Positions 1-6,621 of a stretch of 57,447 nucleotides of DNA are shown piece after piece. Position 1 is the first letter of the stretch. Each line of letters starts with the position of its first letter. Both the position numbers and the translations under genes were made by a program. Location: contig DEUP01000043.1 of the NCBI GenBank assembly GCA_002362625.1, positions 34,091-91,537 of the forward strand, written 5' to 3'. Source of the DNA: Clostridiales bacterium UBA3259. Lineage in GTDB: Bacteria; Bacillota_A; Clostridia; Oscillospirales; Oscillospiraceae. A model generated the notes under the pieces. The model did not search any database and had not been told where the DNA came from. It worked only from the letters and a program-made list of their open reading frames with translations.

Positions 1-399
1 TCCTTCTGCCTCAGCGCCGACGTGTCCAACGCCTTTGACCCCAACTTCCCGGAGACCTGCGACAAGCGGAACAACTCCATGGTCAACTACGGCATATCCA
101 TCTGCAAGTACACCGGTTCCCGGGGCAAGAGCGGCTGCTCTGACGCCTCCGCCGAGGCCATGGGCCATGTCCGCAGCACTCTGGACAATGCCGGTGTGAT
201 CTGGCAGATGGCGACCCTGGGCAAGGTGGATCAGGGCGGCGGCGGCACCGTGGCCGCGTTTATGGCCAACCGGAACATCGTCACCGTGGACGCGGGTGTC
301 CCCGTGCTGAGCATGCACGCGCCCCTGGAGCTGGTCTCCAAGCTGGACTGCTACGAGACCATGCTGGCCTGCAAGGCAATTTATTTAGGAAAGCTCTGA
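1..399 (+). CDS. M18 family aminopeptidase, C-terminal part (partial)
   Basis: Reading frame open from the first base of the window and ending in TGA at 397-399; the start lies outside. The 132 visible residues match the C-terminal third of clostridial M18 zinc aminopeptidases: the SADVSNAFDPNFPE segment, then KYTGSRGK, the glycine run in GKVDQGGGGTVA, and VPVLSMHAP, in which the His is the last metal ligand of the family. M18 enzymes are cytoplasmic, form large tetrahedral assemblies and remove N-terminal residues from peptides. The last three codons and the stop (Gly-Lys-Leu-stop) fall inside a copy of a dispersed repeat end at 386-407, so the natural C-terminus may have been replaced by repeat sequence. 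Confidence 0.85.
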   Translation, partial: SFCLSADVSNAFDPNFPETCDKRNNSMVNYGISICKYTGSRGKSGCSDASAEAMGHVRSTLDNAGVIWQMATLGKVDQGGGGTVAAFMANRNIVTVDAGVPVLSMHAPLELVSKLDCYETMLACKAIYLGKL

Positions 400-413
400 T
401 TCAATCGCCAAGC
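386..413. repeat. Solo terminal inverted repeat of a dispersed element
   Basis: This stretch closely matches the ends of the elements at 40591-40669 and 49365-49527 (core AAGCTCTGATTCAATCG). No second arm is visible nearby, so it looks like a single end. It contains the stop codon of the aminopeptidase gene. Confidence 0.55.
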
Positions 414-450
414 GCTCCCTGATAAGCAAGTATAAGACGTCCAAAAAAGA

Positions 451-485
451 CAGCCCCGGAACGGAAATCCTCCGTCCCGGGGCTG
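451..485. terminator. Hairpin terminator, strongest on the minus strand
   Basis: A 15-bp stem with one mismatch (CAGCCCCGG...CCGGGGCTG). Read on the plus strand it is followed by CGTTTT, a weak T run. Read on the minus strand it is followed by TCTTTTTT, a proper U tract. It can close the aminopeptidase transcript but fits a former minus-strand gene better. Confidence 0.6.
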
Positions 486-502
486 CGTTTTGCTGGAAAC
501 CG

Positions 503-618
503 TTACTTCTTCCGCTTCCTCTGCCAAAGGGTGTACCCGCCGTTCCTGCCAGAGCCGTGACGGAGACCGCCAGCACCACCAGCAGGCCGGCTGGGAACGC
601 GTCTGGTTGTCCCGACCG
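503..618 (-). pseudogene. Possible remnant of a cell-wall-anchored protein tail
   Basis: On the minus strand one frame encodes a hydrophobic run (LLVVLAVSVTALAGTAG). A neighbouring frame continues directly with YTLWQRKRKK and a stop. Together they resemble the membrane span and positive tail of a sortase signal, interrupted by one frameshift. The minus-strand terminator at 451-485 lies just after the stop. No LPXTG motif and no intact gene body is visible, so this is a weak call. The rest of 400-703 shows nothing else recognisable. Confidence 0.2.
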
Positions 619-703
619 TCACGCAGGGTCTTCAAAAGCAGCCCAGCGCGCTTTTTTGAGAGGCAAACCCTTTTTGCCTTTTCCAGTATTTTTCCGCTTT
701 TCC

Positions 704-731
704 TTGACATTCCCCTCAAAAATGATACAAT
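704..731 (+). promoter_or_regulatory. Promoter of brnQ
   Basis: TTGACA at 704-709 and TACAAT at 726-731 with a 16-bp spacer. The ribosome site GAGAGGAG lies at 741-748, before the ATG at 757. Confidence 0.75.
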
Positions 732-756
732 CATTCCATAGAGAGGAGCGGATTTC

Positions 757-2127
757 ATGAATCAGAAAACACTATCCTGGAAACAGCGGGTCCTGGTTGC
801 CGGAACCCTGTTCGGCATGTTCTTCGGCGCGGGCAATCTGATTTTCCCGGTACACTTGGGCCAGCTGGCGGGGCGCAATGTTCTGCCCGCCATGATCGGC
901 TTCATCATCACCGCCGTGGGCATTCCCATTCTGGGCGTGGCTGCCATCGGCATCACCCACTGCGACGGCCTGCAGTCCCTCTCCGCCAAGGTGGGCAGAG
1001 GCTACAGCTATGCCTTCACTACCGTTTTGTATCTGACCATCGGCCCCCTGTTCGCCATTCCCAGATGCGCCACCACCTCCTTCACCACAGGCGTGGCTCC
1101 CATGCTGGGAGAGGGCACCTCTTTAGGCCTGGCCCTGTTCCTGTTTTCCCTGGTGTTCTTTGCCCTGGTTCTGTTTTTCTCCCTGCGGCCAGGTAGCATC
1201 ACGGTTTGGATCGGCAAGCTGATTAACCCCATTTTCCTGGTGTTCTTCTCGATTCTGCTGATCTCCGCTCTGGTACATCCCGGCGCTGCCGTCTCCCAGG
1301 TGGAGCCGGAGGCCGGCTATGAAAGCGGTACTCTCTTCTCCTCCCTGATTGAGGGCTACGGCACCATGGACGCCATTGCGGGCCTTGCCTTCGGCATTGT
1401 GGTCATCGACATCATCCGCCGGATGGGCGTCACCGACGATGACGCCGTGGCCGGTGACGTGCTCCGCTCCGGCATTCTCACAGGACTGCTCATGGCTCTG
1501 ATCTATGTGCTGTCCATCCTCATGGGCGCCCAGTCCCGGGGACTGTTCGCGACCTCCGAAAACGGCGGCGTCGCCCTGGCCCAGATCTCCGGCCACTACC
1601 TGGGCAGCGTGGGCAGCATCGTGTTGGCGCTCACCATCACCTTTGCCTGTCTGAAAACCTCCATCGGTCTGGTCACCAGCTGCTCCGAGGCCTTTGAGCG
1701 GATGTTCCCCAAGGCGCTGTCCTATCGGGCTTGGGCGATTTTGTTCACGGCCTTCTCCTTCTGCGTGTCCAACGTGGGGCTTTCTGCCATCATCGGATAC
1801 AGCCTGCCGCTGCTGATGCTCCTGTATCCCCTGGCCATCACCCTGATTCTGCTGGCGCTGTTTGGGAAGCTCTTCGATCACGACCAGCGGGTATATGTGT
1901 CGGTTACGGTGCTGACCGGCTTTGCCGCCATTTTTGACTTTATCAATTCTCTGTCCAAGTCCCTGTCTGCCTCCGCTGTGGAAAAGCTTCATCTGGAGGG
2001 CGCTGTTGCCTTTGCGGAAAGTCTCCTCCCCTGGTTCAAGCTGGGGCTGGGCTGGGTGGTGCCTGCCCTGATTGGTCTTGCGCTGGGGCTGATCCTCCGC
2101 TGGATTTCCCGCCGGAAGGCTGACTGA
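757..2127 (+). CDS. brnQ: Branched-chain amino acid:cation symporter BrnQ
   Basis: A 456-residue polytopic membrane protein of the LIVCS family, which brings in Leu, Ile and Val with Na+ or H+. The N-terminal segment with MFFGAGNLIFPVHLGQLAG is the family hallmark. Repeated hydrophobic stretches through the whole length fit the usual 12 membrane spans, and the length is normal for the family. The ATG is preceded by GAGAGGAG and by a near-consensus promoter, so it is probably monocistronic; a hairpin follows the stop. Its placement a few kilobases before the ilv/leu operon suits a shared role in branched-chain amino acid supply. No T-box or other leader is visible in front of it. Confidence 0.93.
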   Translation: MNQKTLSWKQRVLVAGTLFGMFFGAGNLIFPVHLGQLAGRNVLPAMIGFIITAVGIPILGVAAIGITHCDGLQSLSAKVGRGYSYAFTTVLYLTIGPLFAIPRCATTSFTTGVAPMLGEGTSLGLALFLFSLVFFALVLFFSLRPGSITVWIGKLINPIFLVFFSILLISALVHPGAAVSQVEPEAGYESGTLFSSLIEGYGTMDAIAGLAFGIVVIDIIRRMGVTDDDAVAGDVLRSGILTGLLMALIYVLSILMGAQSRGLFATSENGGVALAQISGHYLGSVGSIVLALTITFACLKTSIGLVTSCSEAFERMFPKALSYRAWAILFTAFSFCVSNVGLSAIIGYSLPLLMLLYPLAITLILLALFGKLFDHDQRVYVSVTVLTGFAAIFDFINSLSKSLSASAVEKLHLEGAVAFAESLLPWFKLGLGWVVPALIGLALGLILRWISRRKAD

Positions 2128-2142
2128 TTTGAATTGCCTGAT

Positions 2143-2174
2143 GGGCACGAACGACTGTTCGTGCCCAGATTTTG
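2143..2174 (+). terminator. Terminator after brnQ
   Basis: A perfect 10-bp stem, GGGCACGAAC/GTTCGTGCCC with loop GACT, followed by AGATTTTGCT. It lies 16 bases after the brnQ stop. Confidence 0.75.
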
Positions 2175-2286
2175 CTCAAATTTAAGCTTCGACGCTTTTG
2201 GGGATATTTTCCCCTGAAATGATACATTTTTAGCAAAGCATTTCCCCGTTTTCCCTGGTCCCTCAGATATAATATAATGCGTACTG

Positions 2287-2368
2287 AATTACAAAAACGG
2301 TTAAAAGAGCCGTTTTTTGTAATTGCACACCTTCGGTGTGCGAATAAGTCGCTTTTGGCGACTTATTC
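2287..2368. other. Three adjacent stem-loops in an intergenic region
   Basis: Three hairpins follow one another almost without spacing: 2287-2324 (about 14 bp, arms AATTACAAAAACGG and its complement with one bulge), 2325-2341 (GCACAC-CTTCG-GTGTGC) and 2342-2368 (11-bp perfect stem GAATAAGTCGC). A -10-like run of TATAATATAAT lies just upstream near 2268-2278. This could be a small RNA or a structured leader. The surrounding 2167-2468 is AT-rich and holds no gene that could be recognised. Confidence 0.5.
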
Positions 2369-2468
2369 AGCAGACATTAATTAAAAAAGTCTATAATGAT
2401 AATGGGCTTGTATTTTCATTCAGCGATATAAAATAAGAAAAGAATATGTACAATTTGTGAAATTTGTG

Positions 2469-2497
2469 TTGAAAAATATTCCATCAGATGGTACAAT
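2469..2497 (+). promoter_or_regulatory. Promoter of the small membrane protein gene
   Basis: TTGAAA at 2469-2474 and TACAAT at 2492-2497 with a 17-bp spacer, about 65 bases before the ATG at 2562. Confidence 0.65.
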
Positions 2498-2561
2498 GCT
2501 AATTACATAGGTGCTAGGCGATCGCCTTCTCCGAATCAAAATTGCAAAGGGGTATTTTAAA

Positions 2562-2939
2562 ATGAAAACAGCAAAACTCGTTACAGGTATTTTGTGCATG
2601 GTATTTACGCTATTGGTTCTTTTCCAGTCCTGCGCCGCCGGAGTTTCCAATACTCTCGCACAAAACGGAGAGGTTAGCGGTTCCGCCGGATTCATGCTTT
2701 CCGTTCTGATGCTGGCCGGTGGTATCGTTGAGGTTTCGTCCAGAAAATCAACGAAAAAGGGTGGCTCGATTGCTGCAATGATTCTATTTATTCTAGCAGC
2801 ATTGATCGGATTTGCAAACGCTGGAACTTATAAGGATTTAAACGTCTGGTCTGCTTGGTGCTTGATTTTAGGAATCCTAAATTTGGTTTCCATATTCCTT
2901 ATGAAAAAGAACGAGAATTCCGAAGAACCGACAAAATAA
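2562..2939 (+). CDS. Small four-span membrane protein, function unknown
   Basis: Encodes 125 residues. Four hydrophobic segments are visible at about residues 6-25, 40-58, 68-86 and 95-113, separated by short loops; a basic stretch (SSRKSTKKGG) lies between the second and third, and a charged tail (KKNENSEEPTK) ends the protein. A Cys at residue 23 lies in the first segment but the residues before it do not make a good lipobox. The start chosen is the ATG at 2562, preceded by AAAGGGG; upstream in-frame codons have no ribosome site. The gene has its own promoter and is more AT-rich than its neighbours, which may mean a different origin. Similar small membrane proteins exist in other Firmicutes, but no function can be assigned. 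Confidence 0.7.
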   Translation: MKTAKLVTGILCMVFTLLVLFQSCAAGVSNTLAQNGEVSGSAGFMLSVLMLAGGIVEVSSRKSTKKGGSIAAMILFILAALIGFANAGTYKDLNVWSAWCLILGILNLVSIFLMKKNENSEEPTK

Positions 2940-2958
2940 TATAGCAAAAGTAAAATCT

Positions 2959-2981
2959 GCCCCTGTCCATCAAACAGGGGC
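2959..2981 (+). terminator. Hairpin after the small membrane protein gene
   Basis: An 8-bp stem GCCCCTGT/ACAGGGGC with a 7-base loop, 19 bases after the stop. It lacks a T run, so it may be a weak terminator or a 3'-end stabiliser. Confidence 0.35.
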
Positions 2982-3023
2982 GGATAGAAATTACACAGAA
3001 ATAAAACTAAATATTACGTTAAA

Positions 3024-3053
3024 GCTATGATGTAAATGTATGTACATCATAGC
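3024..3053. other. Perfect inverted repeat just upstream of the riboswitch
   Basis: Arms GCTATGATGTA and TACATCATAGC (11 bp, no mismatch) around an 8-base loop, ending three bases before the first stem of the preQ1 element. It may be an operator or a 5' stem of the leader RNA. Confidence 0.5.
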
Positions 3054-3056
3054 GAA

Positions 3057-3094
3057 GACAGTTCGTGACCATCCTGTCGGTAAACAAAACTAGG
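3057..3094 (+). promoter_or_regulatory. preQ1-I-like riboswitch
   Basis: A short stem GACAG/CTGTC encloses a loop beginning TTCGTGACCATC and is followed by an A-rich tail TAAACAAAACTAGG. This is the layout of class I preQ1 aptamers: a 5-bp stem, UUC at the start of the loop, a C next to the 3' arm, and an AAAACUA tail that folds back to make the pseudoknot. Two intrinsic terminators follow, and the first gene downstream is a QueT-type transporter, the usual target of this riboswitch. PreQ1 binding would be expected to favour termination. Confidence 0.75.
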
Positions 3095-3102
3095 GACTTC
3101 TG

Positions 3103-3130
3103 ATGGGCGCTCCGCGCCCATTTTGTTTTT
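3103..3130 (+). terminator. First riboswitch terminator
   Basis: Stem ATGGGCGC/GCGCCCAT (8 bp), loop TCC, then TTTGTTTTT. It lies between the aptamer tail and queT and is the likely expression platform. Confidence 0.75.
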
Positions 3131-3162
3131 ATGGGCACGGCTGTGCCCATTTTCTTTTCTTT
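3131..3162 (+). terminator. Second, tandem riboswitch terminator
   Basis: Stem ATGGGCAC/GTGCCCAT (8 bp), loop GGCT, then TTTCTTTTCTTT, directly abutting the first terminator and ending at the ribosome site GGAGGA of queT. Two terminators in series would tighten the off state. Confidence 0.7.
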
Positions 3163-3174
3163 GGAGGACTTCTC

Positions 3175-3684
3175 ATGAACAAGCATACCCGTTATCTGGT
3201 GCACGGCGCCATCATTGCCGCTCTCTACGCCGCCCTGACCCATGCCCAAAATCTTCTGCTCCCTGGCAGCGCTACCTGGGCCATCCAGATGCGCCTGTCG
3301 GAAACGCTGTGCGTGCTGGCCTTTTTCACTCCGGCCGCCATTCCCGGCCTCGCCATTGGCTGTCTGGTATTCAATCTGACCTATGCCGCCGCCCTGCCTC
3401 TGGATTTTGTCATTGGCTCCGCCGCCACCGCTCTTGCCTGCGGGTGCATGTGGCTGACCCGGAATGTGAAGGTAAAGGGGCTCCCTCTTCCGGGCCTCAT
3501 GATGCCCGCGCTGTGGAACGCCCTGCTGGTGGGCTGGGAGCTGACGGCATACATCGGAGGCGGCTTCCTGCTCAACGCCTTGTATGTAGCCATCGGGGAG
3601 GCCGCCGTTCTTTTGGTGTTTGGCGCCATGGCATACCGGATGATTCTGAAAAGAGGACTGGACAAGCGCCTGTTTTTCGTATAA
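3175..3684 (+). CDS. queT: QueT family queuosine-precursor transporter
   Basis: A 169-residue membrane protein. The family signature is clear: an N-terminal helix with ALYAALTHAQ, then IQMRLSETLCVLAFFTPAAIPGLAIGC, which matches the conserved QvRlSEaL and ftpaAipGL segments of QueT. About five or six membrane spans can be drawn. QueT proteins are substrate-binding membrane components that take up the queuosine precursors preQ0/preQ1, usually with shared ECF energising subunits encoded elsewhere. The ATG at 3175 follows GGAGGACT with good spacing; an earlier in-frame start would lie within the terminator hairpins. The preQ1-type leader upstream supports the substrate assignment independently. 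Confidence 0.88.
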   Translation: MNKHTRYLVHGAIIAALYAALTHAQNLLLPGSATWAIQMRLSETLCVLAFFTPAAIPGLAIGCLVFNLTYAAALPLDFVIGSAATALACGCMWLTRNVKVKGLPLPGLMMPALWNALLVGWELTAYIGGGFLLNALYVAIGEAAVLLVFGAMAYRMILKRGLDKRLFFV

Positions 3685-3693
3685 TTCGCCACC

Positions 3694-3721
3694 TTGCGCT
3701 TTTGTGGAATTGGACTATAAT
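3694..3721 (+). promoter_or_regulatory. Promoter of the MATE gene
   Basis: TTGCGC at 3694-3699 and TATAAT at 3716-3721 with a 16-bp spacer. It starts ten bases after the queT stop. Confidence 0.6.
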
Positions 3722-3760
3722 GGGCTGTGAGCAATACACGATAGCGAGGTAAAGAATATC

Positions 3761-5110
3761 ATGCGTTCCAATCAGTACATGCTGGAAGGGCCCCTGTTTT
3801 CGGGGATCATCCGCTACACCCTTCCCATTATTCTGACCAGCCTTTTGCAGCTGCTGTTCAACGCCGCCGATCTGGTGGTGGTTGGTCAGTTCTGCGGCAG
3901 TCTGTCTCTGGCCGCCGTGGGCGCTACAGGCGCTATCACCAATCTGATGGTGAACTTCTTCATTGGCCTGTCCGTAGGCGCCGGCGTCACCGTGGCTCAC
4001 AGCCTGGGCAGCCGGGAAGAGGAAATGGTCTTCCGCACCGTGCATACCACCCTCCCGGTGTCCGTCATCAGCGGCGTCATGCTGACGGTCTTCGGCATTG
4101 CCTGCTCTGAGGCCTTCCTCCGGATGATGGGCACTCCCGATACGGTGCTGCCCCTGTCCGCTGTATACATGAAAATTTACTTCGGCGGCATCACCTTCAC
4201 CATGATCTACAATTTCTGCGCCGCCATTCTGCGGGCAGCGGGCGACACCAAAAGTCCCCTGATTTTTCTCTCCATTGCCGGTGTGGTGAACGTAATCCTG
4301 AACGTGGTATTCGTTCGCTTCTTCAACATGAACGTGGCGGGCGTGGCGCTGGCCACGGTGATCTCCCAGGCCATCTCCGCCGTTCTGGTGGTGCGGGAGC
4401 TGATGCGCCGGAAGGACGCCTGCAAGCTCACCCTTTCCAAAATGCGAATCTACACCGCGCCTCTGAAGAAAATGATCCTCATTGGAATGCCCGCGGGAAT
4501 CCAGGGCTCCCTGTTCTCCATTTCCAACGTGCTGATCCAGTCCTCCGTCAACTCCTTCGGAGATGTGTTCATGTCCGGCAACGCCGCGGCCGCCAATCTG
4601 GAGGGCTTCGTCTATGTTTCCATTAACGCCTTCCAGCAGACCGCCGTCAACTTCATCGGCCAGAACGCCGGAGCCAGACAGTGGGACCGTATCCGCAAAA
4701 CCCTCCGGATCTGTCTGAGCTGCGTAACGCTGCTTGGGCTGATCCTGGGATCTGCCATGTACGCCGCCGGTCCTGCCCTTCTGTCCATTTACATCACCGA
4801 TTCCCCGGAAGCCATGGCCTATGGCATGGTTCGTCTGGGCTATATCTGTCTGCCTTATTTTCTGTGCGGCCTCATGGATGTGACCACCGGGGCACTGCGG
4901 GGACTTGGCTCCTCCTTTATCCCCATGCTCATCTGCGTGCTGGGAGTCTGCGGCCTGCGGATCGGCTGGATCTATACCATCTTCCAGGTTCCCGCCTTCC
5001 ATACTCCTTCCTGTCTGTACCTTTCTTATGCCATCTCCTGGGCCGTTACCTTCCTGTGTGAGCTTGCCGCTCTGCTTCATGTGTTTCGGAAGCTGTCAAG
5101 GACAGACTGA
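3761..5110 (+). CDS. MATE family multidrug/Na+ antiporter
   Basis: A 449-residue protein with about 12 hydrophobic segments in two similar halves. The start MLEGPLFSGIIRYTLPIILTSLLQLLFNAADLVVVGQF is the typical opening of the DinF/NorM-like MATE branch, and the middle region IGMPAGIQGSLFSISNVLIQSSVNSFG repeats the pattern at the start of the second half. MATE proteins export cationic or aromatic compounds in exchange for Na+ or H+; the substrate cannot be told from sequence. The ATG at 3761 follows GAGGT at a spacing of about ten bases. It has its own promoter and no clear terminator before ilvE. Confidence 0.9.
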   Translation: MRSNQYMLEGPLFSGIIRYTLPIILTSLLQLLFNAADLVVVGQFCGSLSLAAVGATGAITNLMVNFFIGLSVGAGVTVAHSLGSREEEMVFRTVHTTLPVSVISGVMLTVFGIACSEAFLRMMGTPDTVLPLSAVYMKIYFGGITFTMIYNFCAAILRAAGDTKSPLIFLSIAGVVNVILNVVFVRFFNMNVAGVALATVISQAISAVLVVRELMRRKDACKLTLSKMRIYTAPLKKMILIGMPAGIQGSLFSISNVLIQSSVNSFGDVFMSGNAAAANLEGFVYVSINAFQQTAVNFIGQNAGARQWDRIRKTLRICLSCVTLLGLILGSAMYAAGPALLSIYITDSPEAMAYGMVRLGYICLPYFLCGLMDVTTGALRGLGSSFIPMLICVLGVCGLRIGWIYTIFQVPAFHTPSCLYLSYAISWAVTFLCELAALLHVFRKLSRTD

Positions 5111-5160
5111 CCTTTTTCCGGGCGATCACAGCGAGCACGCGCAATTTTTTCATTTCCCTG

Positions 5161-5189
5161 TTGACCGGAGATGCCGGGAATGCTAGAAT
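5161..5189 (+). promoter_or_regulatory. Promoter of ilvE
   Basis: TTGACC at 5161-5166 and TAGAAT at 5184-5189, spacer 17 bp. The ribosome site GAAGGGGTG precedes the ATG at 5222. Confidence 0.7.
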
Positions 5190-5221
5190 AAGACAAATTC
5201 AAGCCTGAAGGGGTGTTATCT

Positions 5222-6232
5222 ATGGAAAAAAAGAATATCGACTGGGGCAAGCTGGGCTTCAGCTACGTCCAGACCGACAAGCGCTTCGTATCCCTGTACA
5301 AGGACGGCGCCTGGGACGAGGGCTGCCTGACCGATGACGCCAGCATCACCATGAGCGAGTGCGCCTGTGTGCTGCAATACGCCCAGACCTGCTTCGAGGG
5401 CATGAAGGCCTATACCACAGAAAAGGGGCAGATCGTCTGCTTCCGTCCTGACCTGAACGCCGCCCGGATGGCCTCTTCCTGCCGCCGTCTGCGGATGCCT
5501 GTTTTCCCGGAGGACCGGTTCCTTCAGGCCGTGGTGGATACCGTTCAGGCCAATGCCGCCTGGGTGCCCCCCTTCGGCTCCGGCGCTTCTCTGTATATCC
5601 GGCCCTTCATGTTCGGCAGCGATGCCATCATCGGCGTCAAGCCCGCCACGCAGTACCAGTTCCGGATCTTCACCACTCCCGTAGGTCCCTACTTTAAGGG
5701 GGGCGTGAAGCCCCTGAGGGTGCGCATTTCCGACCTGGATCGGGCCGCTCCCAGAGGCACCGGCTATGTGAAGGCAGGCCTCAACTACGCCATGAGCCTT
5801 TATAACATCATGGACGCCCATGACCAGGGCTATGACGAAAACGTGTACGTGGACTCCGCTTCCCGTACCTTCATTGAGGAAACCGGCGGCGCCAACATCG
5901 TCTTCATTAAGGGCAACACCCTGGTGACGCCCAAGTCCGACACCATTCTGCCCTCCATCACCCGCCGGAGCCTAATGTATGTGGCCAAGGAATACCTGGG
6001 GATGGAAGTGGAAGAGCGCCCCGTAGCTCTTAGCGAGATCGGCGACTTCACCGAGTGCGGCCTGTGCGGCACCGCCGCCGTGATTTCTCCCGTGGGCATC
6101 ATCGACGACCACGGCAAGGAAGTCCGGTACGCCGGTATGGGCGACAAGATCCAGAAGCTCTATGACACCCTCACTGGCATCCAGATGGGCCGGATTCCCG
6201 CTCCCGAGGGCTGGATCACCGTTATTGCGTAA
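5222..6232 (+). CDS. ilvE: Branched-chain amino acid aminotransferase
   Basis: A 336-residue class IV PLP aminotransferase. The opening IDWGKLGFSYVQTDKRF, the segment YAQTCFEGMKAY, the substrate region FGSGASLYIRPF, the PLP-lysine region GTGYVKAGLNYA and the later EETGGANI and TECGLCGTAAVISPVG motifs are those of BCAT type II enzymes. It moves amino groups between glutamate and the 2-oxo acids of Leu, Ile and Val, the last step of the pathway encoded by the operon that follows. An in-frame GTG at 5213 exists but overlaps the ribosome site; the ATG at 5222 is preferred. It has a separate promoter and sits before the T-box, so it is not under T-box control. Confidence 0.94.
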   Translation: MEKKNIDWGKLGFSYVQTDKRFVSLYKDGAWDEGCLTDDASITMSECACVLQYAQTCFEGMKAYTTEKGQIVCFRPDLNAARMASSCRRLRMPVFPEDRFLQAVVDTVQANAAWVPPFGSGASLYIRPFMFGSDAIIGVKPATQYQFRIFTTPVGPYFKGGVKPLRVRISDLDRAAPRGTGYVKAGLNYAMSLYNIMDAHDQGYDENVYVDSASRTFIEETGGANIVFIKGNTLVTPKSDTILPSITRRSLMYVAKEYLGMEVEERPVALSEIGDFTECGLCGTAAVISPVGIIDDHGKEVRYAGMGDKIQKLYDTLTGIQMGRIPAPEGWITVIA

Positions 6233-6267
6233 CTGTTGTCCCGGGAAAGACTTTTGTGTTTTTCCAC

Positions 6268-6296
6268 TTGACAGCAAGAAAATCCCGTGATATAAT
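6268..6296 (+). promoter_or_regulatory. Promoter of the ilv-leu operon
   Basis: A perfect sigma-A promoter: TTGACA at 6268-6273, TATAAT at 6291-6296, spacer 17 bp. Transcription should start near 6303, leaving a leader of about 320 bases before ilvA. Confidence 0.85.
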
Positions 6297-6302
6297 CAGC
6301 CC

Positions 6303-6586
6303 CAATAAAGTCAACGCAAAGACGAGGAAAAAGCAGCATCCCTTCCTGATGCAGAGAACCGCCGGTTGGTGCGAGGCGGCGACGGACGTGCTGTATACTG
6401 GCCTCTGAGCGGCCGCTCCCAACGGATGATTCCCAGTAGGACGGACGGAACCCAACCGATATCCCGGGAGGCGGTTGTCTGACCGCTGTGAAAGTGGTCG
6501 CCCTCAGGCGGCAAAAAGAGTGGTACCGCAAGGTTTTTGTACACAAAAGCCCTGTCTCTTTCCAAAGAGGCAGGGCTTATTTTTTT
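6303..6586 (+). promoter_or_regulatory. T-box leader (tRNA-sensing riboswitch)
   Basis: The leader carries the T-box sequence AGAGTGGTACCGC at 6517-6529, a stem I apical motif GGTGCGAG near 6368, several GC-rich stems, and an intrinsic terminator. T-box RNAs read a tRNA by a specifier codon and by the free acceptor end; uncharged tRNA stabilises the antiterminator. A CTG (Leu) at 6398-6400, just before GCCTCTGAG, is a candidate specifier and would fit a leu/ilv operon, but the fold was not computed and other codons nearby are possible. It controls ilvA and the genes downstream. Confidence 0.88.
6547..6586 (+). terminator. T-box regulated terminator
   Basis: A 14-bp stem AAGCCCTGTCTCTT with its complement (one G-U pair), a 4-base loop, then ATTTTTTT. 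It lies just after the T-box sequence and competes with the antiterminator. Confidence 0.88.
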
Positions 6587-6621
6587 ACTATTTTCACCCA
6601 CCCGAAAGGAAGAAAAACAAC

